The translations under genes were made by a program, and so were the position numbers. Of a DNA stretch of 64,000 bases, positions 51,641 through 61,886 are shown piece after piece (within the stretch, counting starts at the first letter, position 1; every line of letters begins with the position of its first letter). This DNA comes from Lachnospiraceae bacterium (GTDB taxonomy: Bacteria; Bacillota; Clostridia; Lachnospirales; Lachnospiraceae). The notes beneath the pieces were generated by a model, which saw only the letters and a program-made list of their open reading frames with translations, was not told the origin of the DNA and did no database searches. The stretch is taken from positions 62,001 through 126,000 of the forward strand of contig JAAVYA010000021.1 of NCBI GenBank assembly GCA_022790855.1. The letters are read 5' to 3'.

Positions 51641-52915
51641 ATGAATGAAAAGAACATAGGGCAGAAGCTGGTTCTGGGGATACAGCATGTGCTTGCCATG
51701 TTTGGGGCTACTGTGCTGGTTCCGGCATTGACGGGGCTGAATACTTCCATTACCTTATTCTGTGCAGGCGTGGGGACGCTGTTGTTTCATTTGATTACAA
51801 AACGGAAGGTTCCGGTGTTTTTGGGATCCAGTTTTGCATTTATGGGTGGGATTATGGCGATTATCGGAAATTCCAGAATGGGGGATCCGGATTATTTGGA
51901 CAAGCTGGCGGCAGTGAAGGGAGCGTTGATTGCGGCTGGGGCTATTTATGCTGTTTTTGCACTTTTGATTAAGCTCATCGGCTATGAGAAGGTGAATAAG
52001 CTTCTTCCGCCCATTGTGACCGGGCCTGTGATCATAGTGATCGGCTTGCGCTTAAGCGGTTCGGCGATTTCCAATGCCTTTTATGTAGACGGGGTTTTTA
52101 GTGTGAAAGCAATCGTGGTGACGCTTGCAGTGCTGGCTACCATTATTGCGATTTCCGTGTTTGCAAAAGGGATCTTTAATCTGATGCCGATACTGTTTGG
52201 CATTATCGTGGGTTTTTTGGTCAGCATTCCTATGGGATTTGCGGATTTTACAAAAGTGTCCCAAGCCACCTTCTTTTCCTTTATGGATCCAGACATTATG
52301 GCTCAGGTGCTTTGTCTGCCTGTCTTTCGGGCGGATGCGGTGCTGGCCATTGCGCCGATTGCCTTGGTGACGTTGATTGAACATGTGGGGGATATCACCA
52401 CCAACAGCGCTGTGGTGGGAAAGAATTTTATGGTAGACCCGGGAGTCCACAGGACGATCTTAGGTGACGGGGTTGCAACGGCGTTTGCAGGGCTTTTGGG
52501 CGGGCCTGCCAACACCACCTACGGAGAAAATACGGGGGTGTTGGCGGTGACTAAGAACTACGACCCCTCTATCATTCGGATTGCAGCGGTGTTTGCTGTG
52601 ATTCTGGGGATTTTTGGTAAAATCGGCGGTTTTATCTCCAGCATTCCCAGCCCGGTGAGCGGGGCCATCAGCATTGTATTATATGGTATGATTTCCGCTG
52701 TGGGTGTGCGGATTTTGGTGAATTCCCGGTTAAATTTCGGCAACAGCAGGAATTTGATGATTGCCGCCCTTATTTTTGTGCTGGGAATTGGATGCGACAG
52801 TATCCCGGTAACCGGTACGGTGACAATCTCCGGGCTGGCATTGGCTGCCGTGGCGGGGATCATTCTGGCCCTGATATTGCCGGAAGGAGAAGATTCGGTG
52901 CTGGATGGGCGTTAG
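51641..52915 (+). CDS. uraA: uracil/xanthine permease (UraA type)
   Basis: 424 residues, 12-14 membrane segments, nucleobase:cation symporter-2 family. Characteristic parts are LGIQHVLAMFGATVLVPALTGL at the start and the motif GGPANTTYGENTGVLAVTK (NAT/NCS2 motif). Substrate-contacting residues in IALVTLIEHVGDIT fit the uracil branch. ATG 51641 follows CGGGGGG; the frame from 51623 is an alternative. Uracil uptake complements cdd upstream. A strong terminator follows. Confidence 0.92.
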   Translation: MNEKNIGQKLVLGIQHVLAMFGATVLVPALTGLNTSITLFCAGVGTLLFHLITKRKVPVFLGSSFAFMGGIMAIIGNSRMGDPDYLDKLAAVKGALIAAGAIYAVFALLIKLIGYEKVNKLLPPIVTGPVIIVIGLRLSGSAISNAFYVDGVFSVKAIVVTLAVLATIIAISVFAKGIFNLMPILFGIIVGFLVSIPMGFADFTKVSQATFFSFMDPDIMAQVLCLPVFRADAVLAIAPIALVTLIEHVGDITTNSAVVGKNFMVDPGVHRTILGDGVATAFAGLLGGPANTTYGENTGVLAVTKNYDPSIIRIAAVFAVILGIFGKIGGFISSIPSPVSGAISIVLYGMISAVGVRILVNSRLNFGNSRNLMIAALIFVLGIGCDSIPVTGTVTISGLALAAVAGIILALILPEGEDSVLDGR

Positions 52916-52966
52916 AGCGTGTCTGAAAATTCATTCCTTTTTTTAGAGAAATGATAAGAAAAAGAG

Positions 52967-53011
52967 CCCGGGGTGTGGCAGTTACTTTAGGGAAAACTGT
53001 CACACCCCGGG
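52967..53011. terminator. strong terminator after uraA
   Basis: CCCGGGGTGTGGCAGTT (52967-52983) pairs with AACTGTCACACCCCGGG (52995-53011), with one G-T pair, then TATTTGTTTC. It also serves the converging lipoprotein gene. Confidence 0.88.
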
Positions 53012-53173
53012 TATTTGTTTCTTATAGATCGGACGAATGGTGCAGAATGAATTTTCAGATTGCAAGGCGGATTTTTGACGGCGCAGCGGTTACTACGGCT
53101 AGAAAATCCAACGCGGCAGATGGAAATTCAGGAATACTATTAATTGATTTCACAGGTGGTCAATACAAGGAGT

Positions 53174-54193
53174 TTATTTTGCAGCTTCTTCAGCAAATTG
53201 GGTATTTACCAGGTCACTGTAAGGAGGAACTGCAGACAGTTCATCTGCTTCCCGCAGAATATCAAGGAGCAGGTCAAAGCTTTCCTGCTCAAAGATCAAA
53301 TCTGTTTTCCAGGTTTCCTGCTCATAGTAGCGGGTTACGATCGTAGTAATGGTATCCAGATCTGTTTCCGCAAACTGGGGCTGGATGGCTTTGGCAATTT
53401 CTTCCGGGGAATGGCTGTTTACATAATCCATTCCTTTTTGCAGGGCGTTGGTGAAGCTTTGGATGATCTGTGGATTTTTTTCCAGGTAGCTGGTTTTGGC
53501 GCTGAAGGCGGTATAGGGGACAAAACCGGAATCTACCCCAAGAGAAGCCACTACATAGCCAGCGCCTTCCTGCTCCAGCGCTGTGGCAGAAGGCTCAAAT
53601 TCCACGGAGAAGTCCCCTTGTCCCCCGGAGAATGCAGCGGCGGTGGAACCGAAGTCGATGCTCTGGTCAATCGTTAAGTCGGCGGTAGGATTCATGTTGT
53701 TTTTCTTTAAGATATATTCAAATACCATTTCCGGCATACCGCCCTTTCGACCGCCCAGTACATTTTTCCCCATCAAATCGCTCCAGGCAAATTCCGGCAT
53801 GGGCTCTCTTGCCACCAGGAAGTTGCCGGCTCGCTGGGTAAGCTGGGCAAAATTCACCACATAGTCCTCGGCGCCTTCATTGTAGGTATAGATGGTTGCC
53901 TCAGAGCCCATAAAGCCAATGTCGGCTTCCCCTGAGAGGACGGCGGTCATTGTCTTATCTGCCCCAAATCCACATATAAGCTCCAGTTCAATCCCCTCTT
54001 CTGCAAAATACCCTTCTTCTATGGCGACATACATAGGCGCATAGAAAATAGAGTGGGCCACTTCATTCAGTGTCACTTTCGTAGTCTTACTGCTGCTTTC
54101 AGACCCTGCCTTTTTGGAGCCGCACCCTGCACACAGAACCATAGAAACGGCCAAAAGCAGACATACAGCCATACGCATTTTTTTCTTTTTCAT
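53174..54193 (-). CDS. ABC transporter substrate-binding lipoprotein (NMT1/SsuA-like), orphan
   Basis: 339 residues. A lipoprotein signal with lipobox LCAGC (Cys23) is followed by a Ser/Lys linker and an NMT1/SsuA-like periplasmic-binding fold: FYAPMYVAIEEGYFAEEGIELEL, SGEADIGFMGSEATI and NFLVAREPMPEFAWSDLMGK. Such proteins bind thiamine precursors, sulfonates, nitrate or similar small molecules. Neither a permease nor an ATPase gene is beside it, so it either uses a distant transporter or is left over. Rv-like Phe/Tyr-rich ligand loops are intact. Confidence 0.85.
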   Translation of the reverse strand: MKKKKMRMAVCLLLAVSMVLCAGCGSKKAGSESSSKTTKVTLNEVAHSIFYAPMYVAIEEGYFAEEGIELELICGFGADKTMTAVLSGEADIGFMGSEATIYTYNEGAEDYVVNFAQLTQRAGNFLVAREPMPEFAWSDLMGKNVLGGRKGGMPEMVFEYILKKNNMNPTADLTIDQSIDFGSTAAAFSGGQGDFSVEFEPSATALEQEGAGYVVASLGVDSGFVPYTAFSAKTSYLEKNPQIIQSFTNALQKGMDYVNSHSPEEIAKAIQPQFAETDLDTITTIVTRYYEQETWKTDLIFEQESFDLLLDILREADELSAVPPYSDLVNTQFAEEAAK

Positions 54194-54357
54194 AATATCT
54201 CCTAAAAATATTTGTCAGCTTATCATATTCAAAATACGGGTGCGGCGTTCCGGTCAGCGTACTGACTTAGATTCAGAAAATCCCTTTACAAATCACTGGA
54301 CGGGACCTTTGCCTTTTGGTACAATGAGAAAAGAATGTCCCAAGAAAGAAGGAATAG

Positions 54358-55083
54358 ATGAAAATGAAAGATAATCTGGATTTACATACCCATACCATTG
54401 CCAGCGGCCACGCCTATAATACCATCAATGAGATGATAGAGGCTGCGTCTAGAAGAGGGCTTTCCGTATACGGGATTACGGAACATGCTCCGGCCATGGC
54501 GGGGAGCTGCACCTTAATGTACTTTATGAACTTAAAAGCTCTGCCCAGGGAACGGAGCGGGATGACGGTTTTGTATGGCGCGGAGCTGAATATTTTAGAT
54601 TTTGACGGTCATGTGGATATGCCGGACCGTACGCTGGCAGAGATGGACATTACAGTGGCCAGTATGCATACCCCGTGTTTTAAAGGCGGGACGGCGGCGG
54701 AGAATACCCGGGCTTACCTAAATGTGATGAAGCATCCTTATATCAATGTGATCGGCCATCCCGACGACGGACGGTATCCGGTGGATTACAAGGCTCTTGT
54801 GGAAGGGGCCAGGGAGTATAATGTTCTTTTGGAAGTGAATAATTCTTCGCTGTCCCCCAACAGCTTCAGAGATCATGCCCGGGAGAATTACTTGAAAATG
54901 CTGGAATACTGCAAGGAATTTGAGACTCCGGTGGTGATGGATTCCGACGCCCATGTGGACTTGGATGTGGGCAACCATACCCTGGTCCTGGAGGTTCTGA
55001 AGGAAGCGGATTTTCCGGAAGATCTTGTGGCAAATGCCCACCCTGAAATCTTGAAAAAATATGCAAATTATTATAAAAGATAG
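54358..55083 (+). CDS. PHP-domain phosphoesterase (YcdX-like)
   Basis: 241 residues. The PHP metal motifs are present in order: DLHTHTIASGHAY at the start, GITEHAP, GAELNIL, ASMHTP, INVIGHPDD and MDSDAHV. YcdX-type enzymes hold three metals and dephosphorylate small molecules; the substrate is unknown here. The ATG at 54358 follows AGAAGGAA by 5 bases; a second ATG at 54364 is possible. Confidence 0.9.
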   Translation: MKMKDNLDLHTHTIASGHAYNTINEMIEAASRRGLSVYGITEHAPAMAGSCTLMYFMNLKALPRERSGMTVLYGAELNILDFDGHVDMPDRTLAEMDITVASMHTPCFKGGTAAENTRAYLNVMKHPYINVIGHPDDGRYPVDYKALVEGAREYNVLLEVNNSSLSPNSFRDHARENYLKMLEYCKEFETPVVMDSDAHVDLDVGNHTLVLEVLKEADFPEDLVANAHPEILKKYANYYKR

Positions 55084-55151
55084 TTTACTTTACAACTTTA
55101 GTATGTTAAAATCTCTAAAGACTAAAAATAACAAAAGGAGATTGACTGCAC

Positions 55152-55445
55152 ATGAGTAAGAATATTAGAACAGAAGCAGTGGATCATTTATTTGAAGCGG
55201 TATTAAGCCTGAAGGATAAGGAAGAGTGTTATACGTTTTTTGAAGATATCTGTACGGTCAACGAACTGCTCTCCCTGTCTCAGCGTTTTGAAGTGGCAAG
55301 AATGCTGCGAATGCAAAAGACATATCTGGATATTGCGGAGAAGACGGGAGCTTCCACTGCAACGATCAGCCGGGTAAACCGTTCCTTGAACTACGGTAAC
55401 GACGGATATGATATGGTATTTGCCAGGACGTCCCTGTTGGAATAA
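55152..55445 (+). CDS. YerC/YecD-type TrpR-like regulator
   Basis: 97 residues. The TrpR-superfamily helix-turn-helix is clear: LLSLSQRFEVARMLRMQKTY then EKTGASTATISRVNRSLNYG. The YerC/YecD family is widespread in Firmicutes and poorly studied. AAAGGAG lies 12 bases before the ATG. It stands alone between the PHP gene and purC. The 240 bases after it contain the purC promoter and leader. Confidence 0.9.
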   Translation: MSKNIRTEAVDHLFEAVLSLKDKEECYTFFEDICTVNELLSLSQRFEVARMLRMQKTYLDIAEKTGASTATISRVNRSLNYGNDGYDMVFARTSLLE

Positions 55446-55585
55446 GAAAGCAGGGCGTCCCCTGGAATAAGATGACCTGCAAGCAATCATAAGCTGCACT
55501 AATGAAATAACGAAACTATACAAATTCATTCCTGAAAAATCGGGAATTTTCTACAGTATATCAATTTTTCACCGTTTCAAATCCA

Positions 55586-55647
55586 TTGACTAGCCAAAAA
55601 GGGATAGTATATAATGTTCCCTAGAGCAATTTTCAAACACGCTCTAG
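55586..55647 (+). promoter_or_regulatory. purC promoter and 5'-terminal hairpin
   Basis: TTGACT (55586-55591), 18 bases, TATAAT (55610-55615). CTAGAGC (55621-55627) and GCTCTAG (55641-55647) form a stem that begins at the expected transcription start. No PurR box or guanine riboswitch is recognised in the leader. Confidence 0.65.
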
Positions 55648-55689
55648 GACAATTTATCAACCATCAAAAAATAAGGACAGGTGTGCAGA

Positions 55690-56397
55690 ATGAAAAAATT
55701 AGATCTGCTTTATGAAGGAAAAGCAAAGAAGGTATACAACACAGAAGATCCGGACATATTGATCGTAGATTATAAGGATGACGCAACGGCGTTTAACGGG
55801 GAGAAAAAAGGGACCATCGTGGGAAAAGGCGTCATCAACAACCGCATGGCCAATTATATGATGCAGGTACTGGAAAAAGAAGGGGTTCCCACTCATTTTG
55901 TGGAAGAATTAAGCGACCGGGAGACTGCCGTGAAAAAAGTCGAGATCCTGCCTTTGGAAGTCATTATCCGCAACGTAGCCGCCGGAAGCTTTTCCAAGCG
56001 TCTGGGAATCGAAGAAGGAAGGAAGCTGCTGGCCCCGACCTTGGAATTCAGCTATAAGGACGACGACCTGGGGGATCCTATGATCAACGACTATTTTGCC
56101 ATTGCCATCGGCGCGGCTACCCGAGAAGAGATTGACGTTATTACGAAATATGCATTTCAGGTCAACGATGTGCTGAAGAAATTTTTTTCAGATGCCGGAA
56201 TTGATTTGATTGATTTTAAAATTGAGTTTGGAAGATACCATGGACAGGTAATCCTGGCGGATGAGATTTCTCCGGATACCTGCCGTCTGTGGGATTCCAA
56301 GACAAAAGAGAAGCTGGACAAGGACCGGTTCCGCAGGGATATGGGAAATGTGGAAGGCGCGTATCAGGAAGTGTTCAAGCGTATCGGGCTGGCATAA
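55690..56397 (+). CDS. purC: phosphoribosylaminoimidazole-succinocarboxamide synthase
   Basis: SAICAR synthetase, the eighth step of de novo purine synthesis, joining aspartate to CAIR with ATP. 235 residues. SAICAR-synthetase signatures are [21 protein letters not shown] and [24 protein letters not shown], with [10 protein letters not shown] at the start. ATG 55690 has AAGGACAGG upstream; the longer frame from 55681 begins in it. purB follows 87 bases on. Confidence 0.95.
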   Translation: MKKLDLLYEGKAKKVYNTEDPDILIVDYKDDATAFNGEKKGTIVGKGVINNRMANYMMQVLEKEGVPTHFVEELSDRETAVKKVEILPLEVIIRNVAAGSFSKRLGIEEGRKLLAPTLEFSYKDDDLGDPMINDYFAIAIGAATREEIDVITKYAFQVNDVLKKFFSDAGIDLIDFKIEFGRYHGQVILADEISPDTCRLWDSKTKEKLDKDRFRRDMGNVEGAYQEVFKRIGLA

Positions 56398-56484
56398 AGA
56401 AGACGGCGCTGCCCCAATGTACGTCCTTTTGTGCACCGGGGCAGGAAAAGCGACATTTACACAGAGAATATAAGGAGGCGTCAT

Positions 56485-57936
56485 ATGTCTACAGACAGAT
56501 ACATCAGTCCCTTGTCAGAGCGGTATGCCAGCAGGCAGATGCAGTATATTTTTTCCCAGGATATGAAATTTACTATATGGAGAAAATTGTGGATTGCCCT
56601 GGCGGAGACAGAGATGGAGCTGGGATTAAGCCAGGACGGCAGGCCGGTGATCACCCAGGAACAGATTGACGAGATGAAAGCCCATGTGAAGGATATTAAT
56701 TACGATGTGGCCAAAGCCAGGGAGAAGGAAGTCCGCCATGACGTTATGAGCCATGTGTATGCCTACGGGCAGCAATGTCCCAAGGCGGCGGGAATTATCC
56801 ATCTGGGAGCTACCTCCTGTTATGTGGGAGACAATACGGATATTATCATAATGACCGAAGGGCTGAAGCTGGTGAAAAAGAAGCTGGTCAACGTGATCGC
56901 AGCGTTAGCTAAATTTGCAGAGGAGCAAAAGAGCCAGCCTACGTTGGCCTTTACTCATTTCCAGCCGGCCCAGCCTACTACGGTGGGGAAACGGGCGACC
57001 TTGTGGATGCAGGAATTCTGCCTGGATTTGGAGGATTTGGAGCATGTGCTTTCGAATATGAAGCTGCTGGGCTCCAAAGGAACTACCGGTACTCAGGCCA
57101 GTTTTCTGGAACTTTTTGAAGGAGACCAGGAAACCATTGACAAGATCGACCCCATGATTGCAGCGAAGATGGGCTTTGCGGAGTGTTATCCGGTGTCGGG
57201 ACAGACGTATTCCAGAAAAGTAGATACCCGGGTGGCCAATGTGCTGGCGCAGATTGCGGCTTCCGCCCATAAAATGTCCAACGACATCCGTCTGCTGCAG
57301 CATCTGAAAGAAGTAGAAGAACCCTTTGAAAAGAATCAGATTGGTTCCTCTGCCATGGCCTACAAACGCAATCCCATGCGTAGTGAACGGATTGCTTCCT
57401 TAGCCAGATATGTGATGATAGATGCCTTAAACCCGGCGATCACTTCTGCCACCCAATGGTTTGAACGTACGCTGGATGATTCCGCCAATAAGCGTTTGTC
57501 CATACCGGAAGGTTTTTTGGCAGTGGACGGCATTTTGGATCTGTGCCTGAATGTGACGGACGGATTGAAAGTATATCCAAAAGTGATCGAGAAGCATATG
57601 ATGAGCGAGCTGCCTTTTATGGCCACGGAAAATATTATGATGGATGCAGTGAAGCTGGGCGGCAACCGCCAGGAGCTTCACGAAAAAATTCGGGAGTTGT
57701 CCATGATTGCAGGAGCCAATGTGAAAGAAAAGGGGCTTGACAATAATCTGCTGGAGCTGATTGCGGCAGACCCGGCATTTCCCATGTCTCTGGAAGATTT
57801 GGAAAAAACCATGGAGCCAGGACGTTATGTGGGACGCTCTAAAGAGCAGGTGGAACGCTTCCTGCAGCAGGTGATCGGGCCGATTTTGGAGAAAAATAAA
57901 GATCTTCTGGGAGTAACGGCAGAGATTCAGGTATAA
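56485..57936 (+). CDS. purB: adenylosuccinate lyase
   Basis: 483 residues, fumarase/aspartase superfamily. It releases fumarate from SAICAR and from adenylosuccinate, so it acts directly after PurC. Key parts are HLGATSCYVGDNTD, TFHFQPAQPTTVGKR-like FTHFQPAQPTTVGKR, and the signature loop GSSAMAYKRNPMRSE near residue 290 with the catalytic Ser. ATG 56485 has AAGGAGG 7 bases upstream. The terminator behind purB overlaps the eno ribosome-binding site. Confidence 0.95.
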   Translation: MSTDRYISPLSERYASRQMQYIFSQDMKFTIWRKLWIALAETEMELGLSQDGRPVITQEQIDEMKAHVKDINYDVAKAREKEVRHDVMSHVYAYGQQCPKAAGIIHLGATSCYVGDNTDIIIMTEGLKLVKKKLVNVIAALAKFAEEQKSQPTLAFTHFQPAQPTTVGKRATLWMQEFCLDLEDLEHVLSNMKLLGSKGTTGTQASFLELFEGDQETIDKIDPMIAAKMGFAECYPVSGQTYSRKVDTRVANVLAQIAASAHKMSNDIRLLQHLKEVEEPFEKNQIGSSAMAYKRNPMRSERIASLARYVMIDALNPAITSATQWFERTLDDSANKRLSIPEGFLAVDGILDLCLNVTDGLKVYPKVIEKHMMSELPFMATENIMMDAVKLGGNRQELHEKIRELSMIAGANVKEKGLDNNLLELIAADPAFPMSLEDLEKTMEPGRYVGRSKEQVERFLQQVIGPILEKNKDLLGVTAEIQV

Positions 57937-57951
57937 CGTGGAAAAATGCAG

Positions 57952-58004
57952 AATAGTTCCTTTCATTTTGGAGAGAATACCTCTAAAAAGAGAAAGGAAC
58001 TATT
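57952..58004 (+). terminator. terminator whose 3' arm contains the eno Shine-Dalgarno
   Basis: AATAGTTCCTTTC (57952-57964) pairs perfectly with GAAAGGAACTATT (57992-58004), followed by T and then ATG 58009. An inner stem TTTT..AGAG/CTCT..AAAA lies in the loop. The only Shine-Dalgarno candidate for eno (AAAGGAA) is in the right arm. Confidence 0.85.
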
Positions 58005-58008
58005 TTTT

Positions 58009-59313
58009 ATGGGTGAATATTTAGAAATTACAAACGTACATGCGAGAGAAATTTTAGATTCCAGAGGAAATCCTACTGTGGAGGCGGAAGTAACCATAGA
58101 CGGCTGCATCACTGGCCGGGCGGCGGTTCCCTCCGGAGCCTCCACCGGACGGTTTGAAGCAGTGGAGCTTCGGGATGGCGAGCCCCGCTATTTTGGGCTG
58201 GGGGTAACAAAAGCCGTGGATAATGTGAATACCCGGATTTCCAAGGCATTGTTAGGGAAAAATGCCCTAAATCAGTTGGAGATCGACCGGATCCTTATGC
58301 ATGAGGACGGAACGGACAACAAGCAAAACCTGGGAGCCAATGCCACCTTAGGGGTATCCATGGCCGTAGCCCGGGCCGCCGCGGAGGCTTTGAATATCCC
58401 TCTGTACCGTTATCTGGGAGGAACCTTTACCCGCCAGATGCCGGTGCCTATGATGAATATTTTAAACGGAGGCCGACACGCCAAAAATACCGTGGATTTT
58501 CAGGAATTTATGATCATGCCGGTGGAGGCCGACTCTTTTCGGGATGCGCTCCGTATGTGTGCGGAGATCTATCATAATTTGAAAAAAATACTGGAGCGCA
58601 ACGACCTTTCTACTGCAATCGGAGATGAAGGGGGATTTGCACCGGACCTTCCCGATGCCAAAGCCGTGTTAAGGTTGATTATAGAAGCCATCAAAGCGGC
58701 GGGGTATGTGCCGGGAGAAGATGTGAAGATTGCTCTGGATGTGGCTTCCTCCGAAATGTATGACGAGCATACGGGAATGTATCATTTTGAGGGAGAAAGC
58801 AGGCAGACAGGAGAAGAAGTGGTGCGGGATACTAATGAAATGATAAATTACCTAGAAGAATTGATTGAAGAATTCCCGATTATTTCCATTGAGGACGGCT
58901 TGGCGGAGGATGATTGGGACGGCTGGAAAGAATTGACCAGACGGCTGGGAGAGCGCGTCCAGCTTGTGGGGGATGATTTGTTTGTTACCAATACCAAACG
59001 TCTGGATGCAGGCATAAAACTGGGCTGCGCCAATGCAATCCTGGTGAAGGTGAACCAGATCGGAACGGTTTCGGAAGCTATGGACGCCATTGAAATGGCT
59101 CATAAAAACGGTTATCGGGCTGTGATTTCCCATCGTTCCGGAGAGACGGAGGATCCCTTTATCGCAGATTTGGCCGTAGCTGTCAACGCAGGCCAGATCA
59201 AGGCGGGAGCGCCCTGCCGCAGCGACCGGACGGCGAAATATAACCAGCTGGTGCGTATGGAAGAAGAGCTGGGGACCCAGGCTTGTTATATGAATCCTTT
59301 TCGGAAGTTTTAA
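58009..59313 (+). CDS. eno: enolase
   Basis: Converts 2-phosphoglycerate to phosphoenolpyruvate in glycolysis. 434 residues. N-terminal [22 protein letters not shown]; catalytic Glu in [11 protein letters not shown]; metal ligands in [23 protein letters not shown] and GDDLFVTN; the catalytic Lys in [13 protein letters not shown] and then [17 protein letters not shown] 58009 is chosen by homology; the frame from 57946 passes through the terminator hairpin. secG-rnr-smpB follow. Confidence 0.97.
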   Translation: MGEYLEITNVHAREILDSRGNPTVEAEVTIDGCITGRAAVPSGASTGRFEAVELRDGEPRYFGLGVTKAVDNVNTRISKALLGKNALNQLEIDRILMHEDGTDNKQNLGANATLGVSMAVARAAAEALNIPLYRYLGGTFTRQMPVPMMNILNGGRHAKNTVDFQEFMIMPVEADSFRDALRMCAEIYHNLKKILERNDLSTAIGDEGGFAPDLPDAKAVLRLIIEAIKAAGYVPGEDVKIALDVASSEMYDEHTGMYHFEGESRQTGEEVVRDTNEMINYLEELIEEFPIISIEDGLAEDDWDGWKELTRRLGERVQLVGDDLFVTNTKRLDAGIKLGCANAILVKVNQIGTVSEAMDAIEMAHKNGYRAVISHRSGETEDPFIADLAVAVNAGQIKAGAPCRSDRTAKYNQLVRMEEELGTQACYMNPFRKF

Positions 59314-59328
59314 AGAATAAAAAAGCAG

Positions 59329-59357
59329 TTGAAATACCGGACATTCTATGCTACAAT
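59329..59357 (+). promoter_or_regulatory. promoter of secG-rnr-smpB
   Basis: TTGAAA (59329-59334), 17 bases, TACAAT (59352-59357), 42 bases before secG. Confidence 0.65.
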
Positions 59358-59399
59358 ACTTGAAGTTGCGATAGAATTGCGTAGTAGGAGGTGGAGGCA

Positions 59400-59642
59400 T
59401 TGGCAGTTTTAAAGACGATTTTAACAGTAATCTTTATTATAATTTGTATTGCGCTGACAGTTGTCGTATTGATGCAGGAAGGCAAGCAGCAGGGGTTGGG
59501 ATCCATCGGCGGTATGGCCGATTCTTATTGGGGCAAGAATAAAGGACGTTCCATGGAAGGGATCCTGGTGAAAGCTACGACCGTTATGGTTGTGCTGTTT
59601 ATGGTGATTTCTGCCGTATTGAGCATAGGAAGTTTTAAGTAA
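59400..59642 (+). CDS. secG: preprotein translocase subunit SecG
   Basis: 80 residues, two membrane segments (about 5-25 and 57-77) joined by VVLMQEGKQQGLGSIGG, the SecG signature. It assists SecYEG translocation. A TTG at 59400 is the likely start, with AGGAGG about 8 bases upstream; the GTG at 59391 overlaps that site. secG directly upstream of rnr and smpB is the classical Firmicute order. Confidence 0.93.
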   Translation: MAVLKTILTVIFIIICIALTVVVLMQEGKQQGLGSIGGMADSYWGKNKGRSMEGILVKATTVMVVLFMVISAVLSIGSFK

Positions 59643-59723
59643 GCATCGGGCTGTCGGATTCGGCAGCCTTTTCTCTTATATAGCGAAATGTTGTCTGGCT
59701 GTCGGCAGGAGAAAGGAAAAGGA

Positions 59724-61886
59724 ATGAATCAGGAAAAATTAGAACAAAGGAAAAAGACAATTTACGGGCTGATCTGTGATGACTTGTATGTTCCTATGAA
59801 AATAAAAGAAATTGCAGTCCTTTTAGATATTCCCAAAGAGCGGCGGCCAGAATTGGAAGAGGTTCTGGAGGCTTTGGTGGCGGAGGGAAAAGTGGAGATT
59901 TCCAAAAAGGGGAAATATTCCAAGGCTACGAATAAGCTGATACCCGGCAGATTTATCGGAAATGCCAGAGGGTTTGGATTTGTGGAACCGGAGGAAGGAG
60001 AAGATATTTTCATACCGGAGGAAGAGATCCACGGCGCCATGCATGGAGACCAGGTTTTGGCGTCCTTAAACCTTAATAAGACAGGAAAACGCCGGGAAGG
60101 CTCTATCGTGCGGATTCTTGCCCGGGAGATCACACGCCTTGTAGGAACTTTTGATAAAAGCAATAATTTTGGGTTTGTAACGCCGGATAATACCCGCATC
60201 GGTCAGGATATTTTTGTGCCCCTGGAGCGTTCTATGGGAGCTGTGTCCGGCCATAAAGTAGTGGTGGAGATTACGGATTACGGCGCTAAGGGCAAAAAGC
60301 CCGAAGGAAAGGTTACGGAAATCATCGGCCATATCAACGACCCGGGGACGGATATTATGTCCATCATCAAAGGCTATGAGCTGCCGCTGGAATTCCCGGA
60401 AAAAGTTCTGAATCAGGCTCAGCGGGTGGCGAAGCCGGTAAGTGAAGCCGATATGGAAGGAAGGCTGGATCTTCGCACATGGCAGACGGTGACCATTGAC
60501 GGAGAGGACGCCAAGGATTTGGACGACGCCGTTACCATAGATATGGAAGGGGAAAATTACCGGCTGGGGGTTCACATTGCAGATGTGACCAATTATGTCC
60601 AGGAAAACAGCGCCCTGGATGCAGAAGCTTTGAAACGCGGCACCAGCGTCTATTTGGTGGACCGGGTGATTCCCATGCTGCCCCATACCTTATCCAACGG
60701 AATCTGTTCCCTGAATGCAGGGGAGGACAGGCTGGCGTTAAGCTGTATTATGACCATTGACCCCAAAGGCAATGTGATAGACCATCAGATTGCAGAAACG
60801 GTGATAAAGGTGGACCGCCGGATGAGCTATACCAGCGTGAAAAAGATTTTGGCGGACCAGGATCAAACAGAGATGGATTCATACCATGAACTGATTCCCA
60901 TGTTTCAGAGGATGGAAAAGCTGGCGGCAATTTTGCGCAAAAAGCGCCGGGCCAGAGGGTCCATTGACTTTGATTTCCCGGAGACTAAAATGGTGCTGGA
61001 TGAAAACGGGCATCCACTGGAGATAAAGCCATATGAGCGAAATGTAGCCACCAAGATTATTGAGGATTTTATGCTGATCGCCAACGAGACGGTAGCCCAG
61101 GATTATTTTTGGCAGGAGCTTCCCTTTGTGTACAGGACCCATGACACTCCGGATCCGGAAAAAATCCAAAAGCTGTCCTTATTTATCAATAACTTTGGGT
61201 ATTCCATTCGTATCGGCCAGGATGAGATTCATCCCAAGGAGCTGCAGAAGCTATTAGAAAAAATAGAAGATTCCCCCCAGGAGGCGTTAATCAGCAGGCT
61301 GACACTTCGCTCCATGAAGCGGGCCAAATATACCACCGCATGCACTGGGCACTTTGGCCTTGCCACAAAGTATTACTGCCATTTTACATCTCCCATCCGC
61401 CGCTATCCGGATTTGCAGATTCACCGGATTATAAAAGAAAACCTTCGGGGACGTTTGGGAGAGAAACGGATCGAACATTATGATCAGATGCTTCCCCAGG
61501 TAGCAGCCCAGTCCAGCGAATTGGAACGGCGGGCGGAGGAAGCGGAACGGGAAACGGAGAAGCTGAAAAAGGTAACATATATGCTGGAGCACTTGGGGGA
61601 AGTGTTTCCAGGAGTGATTTCCAGTATTGCAGGCTGGGGCATTTATGTGGAGCTTGACAATACCATTGAAGGTATGGTACATGTTTCGAATCTGGAAGGA
61701 GATTATTTCCAGTATCAGGAAGAGACGTATGAAATGGTGGGGGAGACCACGGGAGTCCGCTATAAACTGGGCCAGAGAGTTAAGATAAAAGTGGCGGCGG
61801 CCGACCCCTTTATGCGGACCATTGATTTTTTTTTGGTGAAGGAGGATGAGGATGGGCAAGGAGAGTGTGAAACTGATTGCCAATAA
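59724..61886 (+). CDS. rnr: ribonuclease R
   Basis: 720 residues, 3'-5' exoribonuclease that degrades structured RNA and works with SmpB/tmRNA on stalled mRNAs. An N-terminal HTH-like region is followed by two cold-shock domains ([40 protein letters not shown]). The RNB catalytic domain ([14 protein letters not shown] with the metal-binding Asp residues) and a C-terminal S1 domain ([26 protein letters not shown]) complete it. ATG 59724 has AGGAAAAGG upstream. Its 3' end overlaps smpB by 35 bases. Confidence 0.95.
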   Translation: MNQEKLEQRKKTIYGLICDDLYVPMKIKEIAVLLDIPKERRPELEEVLEALVAEGKVEISKKGKYSKATNKLIPGRFIGNARGFGFVEPEEGEDIFIPEEEIHGAMHGDQVLASLNLNKTGKRREGSIVRILAREITRLVGTFDKSNNFGFVTPDNTRIGQDIFVPLERSMGAVSGHKVVVEITDYGAKGKKPEGKVTEIIGHINDPGTDIMSIIKGYELPLEFPEKVLNQAQRVAKPVSEADMEGRLDLRTWQTVTIDGEDAKDLDDAVTIDMEGENYRLGVHIADVTNYVQENSALDAEALKRGTSVYLVDRVIPMLPHTLSNGICSLNAGEDRLALSCIMTIDPKGNVIDHQIAETVIKVDRRMSYTSVKKILADQDQTEMDSYHELIPMFQRMEKLAAILRKKRRARGSIDFDFPETKMVLDENGHPLEIKPYERNVATKIIEDFMLIANETVAQDYFWQELPFVYRTHDTPDPEKIQKLSLFINNFGYSIRIGQDEIHPKELQKLLEKIEDSPQEALISRLTLRSMKRAKYTTACTGHFGLATKYYCHFTSPIRRYPDLQIHRIIKENLRGRLGEKRIEHYDQMLPQVAAQSSELERRAEEAERETEKLKKVTYMLEHLGEVFPGVISSIAGWGIYVELDNTIEGMVHVSNLEGDYFQYQEETYEMVGETTGVRYKLGQRVKIKVAAADPFMRTIDFFLVKEDEDGQGECETDCQ

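Noticed and set aside
52052..52450. His/Lys-rich ORF antisense to the uracil permease
   Set aside because: Antisense of hydrophobic transmembrane codons gives such sequences by chance.
60066..60686. 206-codon ORF antisense to rnr
   Set aside because: Shadow ORF; RNB domain motifs are on the plus strand.
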